The translations under genes were made by a program, and so were the position numbers. Positions 1-6,873 of a stretch of 17,255 nt of DNA are shown one piece after another. Every line of letters starts with the position of its first letter. The stretch's first letter is position 1. The stretch comes from Bacteroidota bacterium (GTDB taxonomy: Bacteria; Bacteroidota; Bacteroidia; Chitinophagales; Chitinophagaceae), in NCBI GenBank assembly GCA_023429365.1, contig JAEYVW010000137.1:1-17255 (forward strand), written 5' to 3'. Below the pieces are notes generated by a model that made no database searches, was not told the DNA's origin, and worked only from the letters and a program-made list of their open reading frames with translations.

Positions 1-86
1 ATGTAGCCTATCTTGGTTTGCGCATTAACCCCGCTTCCGGCGATCAGCAAGCCCGCGACTACTGCAAGCATTTTCAATTTTTTCAT
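1..86 (-). CDS. OmpH/Skp-family periplasmic chaperone, N-terminal part only
   Basis: The gene runs off the left edge, so only the first 28 codons are visible. They encode a signal peptide (MKKLK, then a hydrophobic stretch, then GVNA before Gln), followed by TKIGY. That resembles the start of mature OmpH/Skp proteins, which commonly begin with a strand reading like KIGYV or KYAII. It follows another OmpH-type gene downstream of bamA, and a bamA-skp-skp arrangement is common in Bacteroidota. The likely role is holding unfolded outer-membrane proteins in the periplasm for the BAM complex. The call rests on the signal peptide, the short mature N-terminus and the context; the coiled-coil body is outside the window. 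Confidence 0.7.
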   Translation of the reverse strand, partial: MKKLKMLAVVAGLLIAGSGVNAQTKIGY

Positions 87-217
87 CTTGTTTGTTTTGT
101 TTTTCTCCCTTAGCAGGGTTTTGTCAATTTTTATTTTGTAGAGATAGGCTTTATCAACCTTTAGTTGCTTGTTTTATTTTCTTTAACAATTTCCAATTCC
201 TGGTTGCTGGTTTTTCT

Positions 218-280
218 CGTGAATCGTGAATCGTGAGTCGTGAGTCGTCAGTCGTGAGTGGTGAATTGTGAGTTGTGAGT
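218..280. repeat. Heptamer tandem repeat, nine imperfect units
   Basis: Nine consecutive 7-base units follow the pattern CGTGAAT / CGTGAGT with single-base variants (CGTCAGT, GGTGAAT, TGTGAGT). They lie in the gap between the two OmpH-type genes. The unit ends alternate AAT and AGT. There is no open frame or hairpin to explain it. Its function is unknown; similar short-period repeats between genes are, as far as I recall, common in Chitinophagaceae genomes. Confidence 0.85.
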
Positions 281-292
281 TTTAATATCTCC

Positions 293-332
293 CACATTTT
301 CACATTTTCACATTTTCACATTTTCACATTTT
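293..332. repeat. Octamer tandem repeat CACATTTT, five perfect units
   Basis: Five exact, head-to-tail copies of CACATTTT lie 12 bases after the heptamer array and end 6 bases before the stop codon of the neighbouring OmpH-type gene. On the transcribed (minus) strand this reads AAAATGTG repeated. It is a simple-sequence tract open to slippage, so the copy number may vary between strains. Confidence 0.9.
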
Positions 333-338
333 TCAAAC

Positions 339-854
339 TCACCCCCTAATCCCCAGCTCCCTCAGCACATCCTCACTCTTGTCCAGTTTAGGGTCGGCAA
401 ATATAATGGTAATTCCTTCACTTTTATCGAGCACAAAATCGTAGCCCCGCTGGGTAGAGATCTTCTGAACCGCGTTATAGACCTTATCCTGCACAGGCTT
501 GATGAGTTCCTGCCTTTTTTTAAACAGATCACCCTCAAAACCAAAACGTTGACGCTGAAGATCGCGGAGCTCTTTTTCCTTCAAAAAAAGCTGGTCTTCC
601 CTCTTTTTCTTCAGGTCGTCGCTCAGCATGATCTGCTCGGCTTCATAATCCTTGTACATTTTGTCGAGGCTGGCCTGCTTTCCATCGATATCACGCTGCC
701 AGTCGGCCGCTATAGCATCGAGCTGTTTTTGTGCCTGCGTATACTCTGGCATTTTATCCAGGATATAGCGGGTGTCAATGATGGCATATTTCTGCGCATG
801 AACTGCCAGTCCCATCAGCATGATAAAACAGGCAAAAAACAATTTTCTTTTCAT
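339..854 (-). CDS. OmpH/Skp-family periplasmic chaperone
   Basis: A 171-residue protein with a signal peptide (residues 1-20, cleaved after AVHA) and the OmpH start KYAIIDTRYILDKMPEY. The middle (about 38-125) is rich in Lys, Glu, Asp and Gln with heptad-like spacing, as expected for the long coiled-coil arms of Skp. The C-terminal part (DFVLDKSEGITIIFADPKLD) is the typical closing segment of the family, including the I-F-A-D-P-x-x-D stretch seen in Bacteroidota members. The length fits the family. The start codon lies 36 bases after the bamA stop with no promoter box between, so it is probably co-transcribed with bamA and supplies the chaperone that feeds substrates to BAM. The symbol skp could be used, but with two paralogues side by side I leave it open. 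Confidence 0.93.
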   Translation of the reverse strand: MKRKLFFACFIMLMGLAVHAQKYAIIDTRYILDKMPEYTQAQKQLDAIAADWQRDIDGKQASLDKMYKDYEAEQIMLSDDLKKKREDQLFLKEKELRDLQRQRFGFEGDLFKKRQELIKPVQDKVYNAVQKISTQRGYDFVLDKSEGITIIFADPKLDKSEDVLRELGIRG

Positions 855-890
855 GATCGTTATTTTATTTTTTCCCTGGCGGGATAGATT

Positions 891-3620
891 TTACTCGGGT
901 TCAAATCCAAGCATAAAGGTAAAGCGGGACGCGTCTTTTAATCCTCCACCCGGCCGGATACGATCAAGCCCAATACCATAGTCGAATCCAAGCAGACCAA
1001 ACATGGGCAGGAAGAAACGCATACCAACACCCACACTGCGACGCAGGCGGAATGGATTGTAATTCTTAAAATCATACCAACCATTGGCTGCTTCAAAAAA
1101 CGTTAGACCGTAGATGGTACTGCTAGGGTTGGTTACTAACGGGTAACGAAGCTCCAACTGATATTTGTTAAAAATAGTAAAGTAATTGTTCGCGTTTTGC
1201 TGGTCGGGGTTGATCGTTGGATCGGACGACTCATAAACGGGATAACCACGATGCGCTATGATATCATAACCCAGCAGACCATAGTTGTTCGTCAGACCTG
1301 CATCACCTACCTGGAACCGCTCAAACGGTGAGTAATCCAGTTTGCTGTTGTAACGGCCCATGAAACCATACTTGGCTGCCAGTTTCATCACGAACTGCCT
1401 GTTCTTGTCTGCACCACCCGGTTTGCCGATTGGCACATACCACTCGGCATTGAAACGCCATTTGTGATATTCAGGATTTTTATAGGGATCCGTTGAAGTA
1501 ACGAGGTCAGGATTAAACAATGTATAAGGTGGTGTAAACTGTACGCTGGCCATTAAGCTTGATCCGCTTCTTGGGAAGATAGGATCAAATACCGAAGACC
1601 GCTGCAATGCGAGTTTAAAGCTCAGGTTATTCGAGGTGCCATTCGGTGAAGCACCGGGGAAAATCCCGTAGTTGCGTCTTTTATATTGCGTAAAGCTAAC
1701 CGCGTATACCAGGCTGAAATAGTCATCAGGCCATTTCAATTGTTTACCCAGTGAAATAGATGCGCCATTTACTTTCAGGTAATTGGTATCCGATCTCTCA
1801 TTGTCGATACGACCCGTAAATGGATCGAAGGCATTTGAGTATTTACTATTGTTATAAGCAAGCGTCAGTGAATTTCTTTTCTTACCTCCCAGCCATGGCT
1901 CGGTGAAGGAGAAGTTGTAGGAACGGAATGCCTTACCATTGGATTGTACCCTGATACTAAGCTTTTGTCCATCACCTGTGGGCAGTGGATCCCATGCCTG
2001 CTTTTTCCAGATATTCTTAATGGAGAAATTATTAAATGTAACCCCGAGTGTACCGGTAAGACCAATACCACCACCCCATCCGGCAGAAAGTTCAAGCTGG
2101 TCAGATGATTTTTCTTCGAGCGACCAGTTGATATCCACGGTACCATCATCGGGATTGGGTACCACACCAGGATTTATTGTCTCCTGGTTAAAATATTGAA
2201 GGTTGCCAAGTTCACGAGTTGATCTGATGAGGTCAGTTCGGCTGAACAGCTCACCGGGAATAGTTCGAAGCTCGCGCCGTATTACATGGTCCTTTGTGCG
2301 CTCATTACCGGCGATCGTCACCGTTTTGATCCTTGCCTGCGGACCTTCCGTGATCCGGATCTCATGGTCAATGGTATCATTATATACGGCAGTTTCAACC
2401 GGATCCACACGGAAGAACAGGTATCCGTCATCCATATAGTATCCGCTGATATCACCACCTTCCTGCGACAGCTCCTTACCAAGACGTTTGTTGAGGATAT
2501 CAAGGTTATAAATATCTCCTTTTTGAATACCAAGAACAATATTCAAAAGAGAATCTGAGAATTTTGAGTTGCCTTTCCAGGTGATATTTCCAAAATAGTA
2601 TCTGCGACCTTCGTCAACTTTTATGTCGACATAAAGTTTATTGTCCTGGGTAAGTATGGTATCCTCTATGATCTGCGCGTCCCGATAGCCTAGTGAGTTG
2701 TAATACTGCAGCACTTTTGCCTTGTCTTCCTCATACTTGGTAGGATTGAACTTCGCCGAACTAAATAGTTTGAATCGGAAATATGGATCCAATACCGTTT
2801 TTGTTTTTGACAGCGAAAGAAAACCCCAGTCTTTCAGGTATTCCTTGAAGCTCGGGCGTTCATCTGGCCCATAAGGGCTTTGGTATTTAGAAGGGAACAG
2901 GGTGAACTTACTCATCTCCTTTGTACCCTTCATTTGCTTTTTCAGCTTCAGCTCGGATACGTTTTCGTTTTCAAAGAAATTTACCTCATCGATCCTTACC
3001 TTTTTACCCTTGTCCACGTAGATGTTCATGGCATTGGAATTGGCATAAGCCGGATCTGGTTTTTCTTCTATCCGTATTTTGACATTTTCAAATCCTTTTT
3101 CCCGGTAAAACTTGGTGGTTACTTCATGGATATTCCGCCTCATGTTTTCGGTGATCAGGGTTTGCTTGGCCAAGCCAATTTTGCCCTGCAACTCTTCCGC
3201 TTCCGTTTTTTTGATGCCTATAAACTTAAAATTTCCCAGTCGTGGCCGTTCCTCCACGCTGATCTCGATACTCACCCTGTCATCTACAATTTTTGTAACA
3301 TAGATCTGGACTCCCGCGAATAATTTCTGGCGCCACATGTTGGCAATTGCCTTAGCGAAAATATCGCTACCGGGATGCATGAATTTATCACCAGTCTGTA
3401 AGCCTGAGATGGACAATACAATGGCAGTATCCAGGTGCCTTATGCCGCGGATCGAAACATCAGCAATGGTGTATTCGCGGGGTATCCTGGCATTCTCCCA
3501 TTCCAGTAATTTCGGATCAACAGAGGTCGGTCTTGTAGTATCATCCTGTGACCTTGCAGTTAGTACAGAGGCGATCATCAATATTAATAGAACCTGGAAC
3601 CGGAGTGAAAGTCGTTGCAT
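891..3620 (-). CDS. bamA: BamA, outer membrane protein assembly factor (Omp85)
   Basis: A 909-residue Omp85 protein that folds and inserts beta-barrel proteins into the outer membrane. A signal peptide occupies about residues 1-24. Five POTRA domains follow, roughly 51-126, 127-206, 207-339, 340-428 and 429-505, and the rest is the 16-strand barrel. POTRA 3 carries an insertion of about 60 residues (around 235-290, with FTLFPSKYQSPYG and DPYFRFKLFSSAKFNP). That insertion makes the protein about 100 residues longer than the E. coli form and is, to my knowledge, usual in this phylum. The conserved loop-6 Arg-Gly-aromatic motif is seen as HRGY (RGY at 791-793). The C-terminus ends GFEPE rather than in the terminal aromatic residue common in proteobacterial barrels. 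It lies downstream of uppS with a probable terminator in the 223-base gap, and upstream of two OmpH genes. Confidence 0.97.
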   Translation of the reverse strand: MQRLSLRFQVLLILMIASVLTARSQDDTTRPTSVDPKLLEWENARIPREYTIADVSIRGIRHLDTAIVLSISGLQTGDKFMHPGSDIFAKAIANMWRQKLFAGVQIYVTKIVDDRVSIEISVEERPRLGNFKFIGIKKTEAEELQGKIGLAKQTLITENMRRNIHEVTTKFYREKGFENVKIRIEEKPDPAYANSNAMNIYVDKGKKVRIDEVNFFENENVSELKLKKQMKGTKEMSKFTLFPSKYQSPYGPDERPSFKEYLKDWGFLSLSKTKTVLDPYFRFKLFSSAKFNPTKYEEDKAKVLQYYNSLGYRDAQIIEDTILTQDNKLYVDIKVDEGRRYYFGNITWKGNSKFSDSLLNIVLGIQKGDIYNLDILNKRLGKELSQEGGDISGYYMDDGYLFFRVDPVETAVYNDTIDHEIRITEGPQARIKTVTIAGNERTKDHVIRRELRTIPGELFSRTDLIRSTRELGNLQYFNQETINPGVVPNPDDGTVDINWSLEEKSSDQLELSAGWGGGIGLTGTLGVTFNNFSIKNIWKKQAWDPLPTGDGQKLSIRVQSNGKAFRSYNFSFTEPWLGGKKRNSLTLAYNNSKYSNAFDPFTGRIDNERSDTNYLKVNGASISLGKQLKWPDDYFSLVYAVSFTQYKRRNYGIFPGASPNGTSNNLSFKLALQRSSVFDPIFPRSGSSLMASVQFTPPYTLFNPDLVTSTDPYKNPEYHKWRFNAEWYVPIGKPGGADKNRQFVMKLAAKYGFMGRYNSKLDYSPFERFQVGDAGLTNNYGLLGYDIIAHRGYPVYESSDPTINPDQQNANNYFTIFNKYQLELRYPLVTNPSSTIYGLTFFEAANGWYDFKNYNPFRLRRSVGVGMRFFLPMFGLLGFDYGIGLDRIRPGGGLKDASRFTFMLGFEPE

Positions 3621-3701
3621 GGGTTTTTTTTCAAATCAAAATGAAGCCCGTCACGCCTGCGGCGAGACAAACAGCGAATTAGTTGGTCGTTTGTATTTTA
3701 T

Positions 3702-3730
3702 AAAAGCCGCCAAACTCCTGTTGCGGCGGC
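3702..3730 (-). terminator. Probable intrinsic terminator after uppS
   Basis: On the minus strand, GCCGCC and GGCGGC (plus-strand arms 3725-3730 and 3706-3711) form a GC-rich stem. It extends inward by a G-U pair, a bulged C and AAC/GTT, leaving the loop AGGA. It is followed directly by TTTTAT. It lies in the gap between the uppS stop and the bamA start. The T-run is short, so termination may be partial, and bamA would need readthrough or its own promoter in the remaining 82 bases. Confidence 0.55.
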
Positions 3731-3843
3731 AAATTAACGGTAAATATCGAAAGTGTTTGTTAAAACGAACCCGGTTTTGAACCTTTGGAAAACTCCTAAA
3801 ATACACTGCTAAACCTGCATTTGGCAAGGCTTCGCGGCCATCG

Positions 3844-4608
3844 CTAACTAGATGCCGTTTGTCCTGACTCCAACTGCTCACCTGTTTTACCAAATCGTCG
3901 CTCACGCCCCTGGTAATCCAGGATAGCTTCGTATAAATTTTCCTTCCTGAAATCGGGCCAACGCACCTGGGTGAAATACAGTTCAGCATAAGCTAATTGA
4001 TATAAAAGAAAATTACTGATCCTGAATTCCCCGCTTGTACGGATCATCAGCTCGGGATCGGGAAATTCACTCGTGCAGAGATACCGCTGCAGGGTATCCT
4101 GGTCTATCTCCTCCACATTCATCTTACCGGTCTTTACCTCATAGGCTATATTTTTTACAGCGTTCAGCAATTCCCATCTGCCGCTATAACTCAATGCCAT
4201 TACAAGATTCAAACCGGTGTTGTTACGGGTAATTTCAAGCGCTTCATTTAGTTCCTGCCTGGCATATTCGGGCAACATACTCATATCCCCGATCACATGC
4301 AGCTTAATATTGTTCTTGTGTAGGCTTTCCACTTCTTTCCGAATGGTGCTGACCAACAGCTCCATCAGCCCGATCACTTCGTATTCCGGGCGATCCCAGT
4401 TTTCCGTAGAGAACGCGTAAAGTGTCAGGTAGCCCACTCCCAATTCAGCGCAGCCTTCTACGATATTGCGCACACTTTCAACGCCATGAAAATGACCATA
4501 GAGCCGGTCCTGGCCCTGCTCTTTTGCCCAACGGCCGTTACCATCCATGATGATGGCAATGTGGCGGGGCAACCGGTCTTTATCAATTTTTTCTAAAAGC
4601 GCTGACAT
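3844..4608 (-). CDS. uppS: Isoprenyl transferase (undecaprenyl diphosphate synthase type)
   Basis: A 254-residue cis-prenyltransferase that condenses isopentenyl diphosphate onto farnesyl diphosphate to give the C55 carrier lipid for peptidoglycan and surface polysaccharide. The signature HIAIIMDGNGRWAK is at residues 16-29, with the catalytic Asp at 22, and the family GHxxG motif is present as GHFHG. TLYAFSTENWDRP is the second conserved block. RTSGEFRISNFLLYQLAYAE followed by LYFTQVRWPDF is the C-terminal block holding the diphosphate-binding Arg residues and the Glu/Asp pattern. The length is normal. It lies between the PorG-like gene and bamA, an order shared with other Bacteroidota. A candidate promoter and a structured leader precede it. 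Confidence 0.97.
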   Translation of the reverse strand: MSALLEKIDKDRLPRHIAIIMDGNGRWAKEQGQDRLYGHFHGVESVRNIVEGCAELGVGYLTLYAFSTENWDRPEYEVIGLMELLVSTIRKEVESLHKNNIKLHVIGDMSMLPEYARQELNEALEITRNNTGLNLVMALSYSGRWELLNAVKNIAYEVKTGKMNVEEIDQDTLQRYLCTSEFPDPELMIRTSGEFRISNFLLYQLAYAELYFTQVRWPDFRKENLYEAILDYQGRERRFGKTGEQLESGQTASS

Positions 4609-4674
4609 AGTAACCTTTATATTTCCCGGAAATAAGGGTAATCTATCAATTTGAAATGGCGCGGTAAGGCTTAA

Positions 4675-4716
4675 AGACGGTAAGGATTGACTGGCAATCT
4701 ATTTTACTTCCCGTCT
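4675..4716 (-). other. Predicted RNA hairpin in the uppS leader
   Basis: Outer arms AGACGGTAAG (4675-4684) and CTTCCCGTCT (4707-4716) pair over 10 positions with one mismatch. Directly inside them, GATTG (4685-4689) and CAATC (4695-4699) pair perfectly around a 5-base loop. A 7-base bulge separates the two stems on one side. The structure lies between the candidate uppS promoter and the uppS start codon, so it would be in the 5' untranslated RNA. The 3' flank has only TTT, so it is not a clear terminator. Confidence 0.5.
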
Positions 4717-4735
4717 CCTCGTCTTCCCGGCAAAA
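4707..4735 (+). repeat. Intergenic GC-rich repeat, copy 1
   Basis: A 29-base element starting CTTCCCGT and ending CGTCTTCCCGGCAAAA. It is matched at 25 of 29 positions by a copy on the opposite strand at 5847-5875, on the other side of the PorG-like gene. It overlaps one arm of the uppS leader hairpin. Confidence 0.75.
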
Positions 4736-4760
4736 AGACAACCCTGGAAATATTGGGGGG

Positions 4761-4768
4761 CAAAGGTA
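4761..4768 (-). promoter_or_regulatory. Candidate uppS promoter (-7 box) with adjacent inverted repeat
   Basis: The minus strand reads TACCTTTG followed by C-rich sequence, a perfect match to the Bacteroidota -7 consensus TAnnTTTG. It lies 50 bases past the stop of the PorG-like gene and about 150 bases before uppS. Just upstream, CTGATTT (4770-4776) and AAATCAG (4791-4797) form an inverted repeat across the -13 to -40 zone, with ATTCGAAT inside, which could be an operator. I see no good TTG -33 box. Confidence 0.55.
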
Positions 4769-4818
4769 TCTGATTTGACGAAATTCGAATAAATCAGGGG
4801 AAAGAAAAGGCAAATAAA

Positions 4819-5676
4819 TTAGTCAGCTGTGGGGCACCGGTACGATTGCAGGTTGAAAGTAAGGTGGATCATTGCGGTGATGAACTGGTCCTTCTGACGG
4901 CTATTTCCCCGCTGACGGCCGGGAATGCCTATCGGTTCGCCCAATTCACCCGAGCGGTCGTGCAGGCGGAAGGCCTGTGAGGGACTGTTATCAGCATTGG
5001 CCGGGAAGACCGAGGGGTCCACATAAGTTTTACTTACATCATCCAGGTAATCTGTAGTGGTATAGCGGTGAAGCACTTCGAAGGCAATATTAAAGCGTTC
5101 GTTGATGGAATATTTTATACCCGCGCCAAAAGGAATACTGATACCCATGCTACTATACTGCTTGCGGTCGGGGTAAAGAGCGCTGCCCTGTCCTTCGGTG
5201 CCCAGCGGTCGGAGGTAGATCTTTTCGTTATCGAGATAGGCAAAAGGATCGTAACTGAACGCACCCACTCCCAGGGTGATATATGGCGTAAAATTGAATC
5301 CTGATTCACCCGGCATAAAACGGAAAAAGTTGAAATCACCCTGCAGTGCAAGCTCCCAGACATTGCTGTTAAAGCTTAGGTTGCGGCGGTACATATATTC
5401 ATTATCAGAATTATAAATATCTGAATACCCGACTCTTGCAAAGCTAGCGCCGATACGGGCCGATATATAATTGCTGAAATTTTTGCGGAAAAAGACCGTG
5501 GCGGCCATTTTTGGGCGGTTGAATTTCGCACGGGTATTGAGGTCACCAAAATAATGCCCTGCGCCGAGGCCGATACCAAATTCACCTTCCTGTACGATTG
5601 AATTCTGAGCACCAGATGTGCCGGGTAAGATAGATAGAAGTAAACCAATAGCTACGACCGTAGAAAAAGTCTTCAT
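4819..5676 (-). CDS. DUF6089 outer-membrane beta-barrel protein, PorG-like T9SS component
   Basis: A 285-residue protein with a signal peptide (about 1-23, cleaved near SGA before Gln), then alternating polar/aromatic strands typical of a small 8-stranded outer-membrane barrel (EFGIGLGAGHYFGDLN, FTPYITLGVGAFSYDPFAY, GISIPFGAGIKYSINERF). These are hallmarks of DUF6089. PorG of Porphyromonas gingivalis, an outer-membrane part of the type IX secretion system, belongs to this group and is encoded, as I recall, beside uppS, bamA and two ompH genes. The same order here supports orthology. The only Cys is near the C-terminus (YRCPTAD). The gene sits alone between two gaps of more than 200 bases. Membership of the family is strong; the T9SS role is inferred from position and family. 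Confidence 0.87.
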   Translation of the reverse strand: MKTFSTVVAIGLLLSILPGTSGAQNSIVQEGEFGIGLGAGHYFGDLNTRAKFNRPKMAATVFFRKNFSNYISARIGASFARVGYSDIYNSDNEYMYRRNLSFNSNVWELALQGDFNFFRFMPGESGFNFTPYITLGVGAFSYDPFAYLDNEKIYLRPLGTEGQGSALYPDRKQYSSMGISIPFGAGIKYSINERFNIAFEVLHRYTTTDYLDDVSKTYVDPSVFPANADNSPSQAFRLHDRSGELGEPIGIPGRQRGNSRQKDQFITAMIHLTFNLQSYRCPTAD

Positions 5677-5846
5677 TTTTAAAATAATTTAAACCGCCAG
5701 GTGGATTTGGTTTTATTCCCTGCAATTTTTTCATTTAGTGGAGATGAAAAAAACTGAAGGCAGGTTTATCATATGCTGGAGGGAGTCCGGGAATAATAAC
5801 GGAAAAATAGCAATTTTCTTTTATTATCCTAAGAAAAGAAGTATCA

Positions 5847-5875
5847 TTTTGCCGGGAAGACGGAAAAACGGGAAG
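5847..5875 (-). repeat. Intergenic GC-rich repeat, copy 2 (inverted)
   Basis: The reverse complement of this segment matches copy 1 (4707-4735) at 25 of 29 positions; the differences fall in the pyrimidine-rich middle. Together with copy 3 it forms an inverted repeat: GCCGGGAA (5851-5858) pairs with TTCCCGGC (5917-5924), and CGG (5861-5863) with CCG (5912-5914). It lies upstream of the PorG-like gene, in a 285-base gap in which I find no -7 box. Confidence 0.75.
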
Positions 5876-5899
5876 AAAAATACAATGTCAATCAATACT

Positions 5900-5924
5900 C
5901 TTCTCCTCTCTCCGTGTTCCCGGC
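5900..5924 (+). repeat. Intergenic GC-rich repeat, diverged copy 3
   Basis: The 25 bases match the first 25 bases of copy 1 at 20 positions, with the last eight (TTCCCGGC) identical. It is in the opposite orientation to copy 2, 24 bases away, so the pair could fold into a hairpin in RNA from either strand. It ends 37 bases from the NAD kinase stop codon and might act as a 3' end structure for that transcript. Confidence 0.55.
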
Positions 5925-5961
5925 TAATTTCAAACGGACACATAAGCCTAAGAAAGCCTGT

Positions 5962-6840
5962 CTAATTTCTTTTATCAAGGCCCCAGGTGAGCTTGCTATG
6001 AAGAGTTTGCAGGAAGCTGTTTTCACTCAGGCGGATCAGGTTGATCGTGAAGTTTTCCTTTTTTATCGCCAGCGACACATTTTTCCCGACGATCTCCCGG
6101 CGTGAATCAAGCGAGCAGATAATGCTTTCCGAGCGGCTTTCCACTTCAAATGAGATAATATTATCGTCGGGCACGATCAGGGGTCTGACATTGAGGTTGT
6201 GTGGCGCTACTGGCGTGATTACAAAGCTTTTGGAATCAGGAAAAACAATGGGGCCTCCACAACTCAGCGAGTAACCGGTAGAACCGGTCGGGGTGGCCAG
6301 GATCACGCCGTCAGCCCAGTAAGTATTCAGGAATTCCCCGTTGAGGTAAGTATGGATCTTGATCATCGAGGCCGTATCTCTTTTATGCACTGAAAATTCA
6401 TTGAGGCCGTAGGGTACATTACCAAAAAGGGGCAGGTCGGCGTCGAGGTGTAGCAGGGTTCTTTTGTCGATCACAAAGGAGCGCCGGGCCAGGGCCTGTA
6501 CAGCTTCTTTTACTTCATCCTGGCCGATACTTGCCAGGAAGCCCAGCCGACCGAAATTGATGCCGATGATAGAAATATTTTTATCCCTAACCAGGGTTAC
6601 TGTATCCAGCAGGGTGCCGTCGCCGCCAAGACTGATCACAAACTCCACTTCAGGTGTCAGATCTTCCGAAACGGAGAAAACACCCGTGTCGGCCGGCAGC
6701 CGTATTAAATCTTTAATCTGCTCGAAAAACTGTTCGAAAATGACCGCCTGGATATTTTGTTTTTCAAGCTCGTCAAAAAATATCTGCACATTACCTCTCT
6801 GCTCTTCCTCAATGATCCTGCTATAAATTGCTGCTTTCAT
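5962..6840 (-). CDS. nadK: NAD kinase
   Basis: A 292-residue ATP/polyphosphate-dependent NAD kinase that makes NADP. GGDGT, the nucleotide-binding and catalytic loop, is at residues 72-76. The NE pair that binds the nicotinamide ribose is at 147-148 (GLNEFSVHKRD), and TPTGSTGYSLSCGGP is at 183-197. All are diagnostic. I place the start at the ATG at 6840 because the protein then begins MKAAIYSRI, like other Bacteroidota NAD kinases. A GTG ten codons upstream (6870) is possible but would lie 3 bases from the previous stop. The gene follows the BamA-like gene by 33 bases, which suggests co-transcription. Confidence 0.96.
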   Translation of the reverse strand: MKAAIYSRIIEEEQRGNVQIFFDELEKQNIQAVIFEQFFEQIKDLIRLPADTGVFSVSEDLTPEVEFVISLGGDGTLLDTVTLVRDKNISIIGINFGRLGFLASIGQDEVKEAVQALARRSFVIDKRTLLHLDADLPLFGNVPYGLNEFSVHKRDTASMIKIHTYLNGEFLNTYWADGVILATPTGSTGYSLSCGGPIVFPDSKSFVITPVAPHNLNVRPLIVPDDNIISFEVESRSESIICSLDSRREIVGKNVSLAIKKENFTINLIRLSENSFLQTLHSKLTWGLDKRN

Positions 6841-6873
6841 CTTCTGTTTTGTAAAAGGTCTTTTAATCACTCC

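Noticed and set aside
218..332. Possible CRISPR array
   Set aside because: The repeats are 7 and 8 bases long with no spacers between them, and no cas gene is present.
2880..3323. Plus-strand frame of 147 codons inside bamA
   Set aside because: Antisense shadow of the POTRA-coding region; no start signals and no recognisable domain.
3651..3989. Minus-strand frame of 112 codons at the end of uppS
   Set aside because: It overlaps the conserved C-terminal uppS sequence in another frame and its product resembles no known family; the part past uppS covers the terminator hairpin.
6841..6870. GTG start for NAD kinase ten codons upstream
   Set aside because: The ATG at 6840 gives the usual N-terminus; the extension would start 3 bases from the previous stop and adds no conserved sequence.
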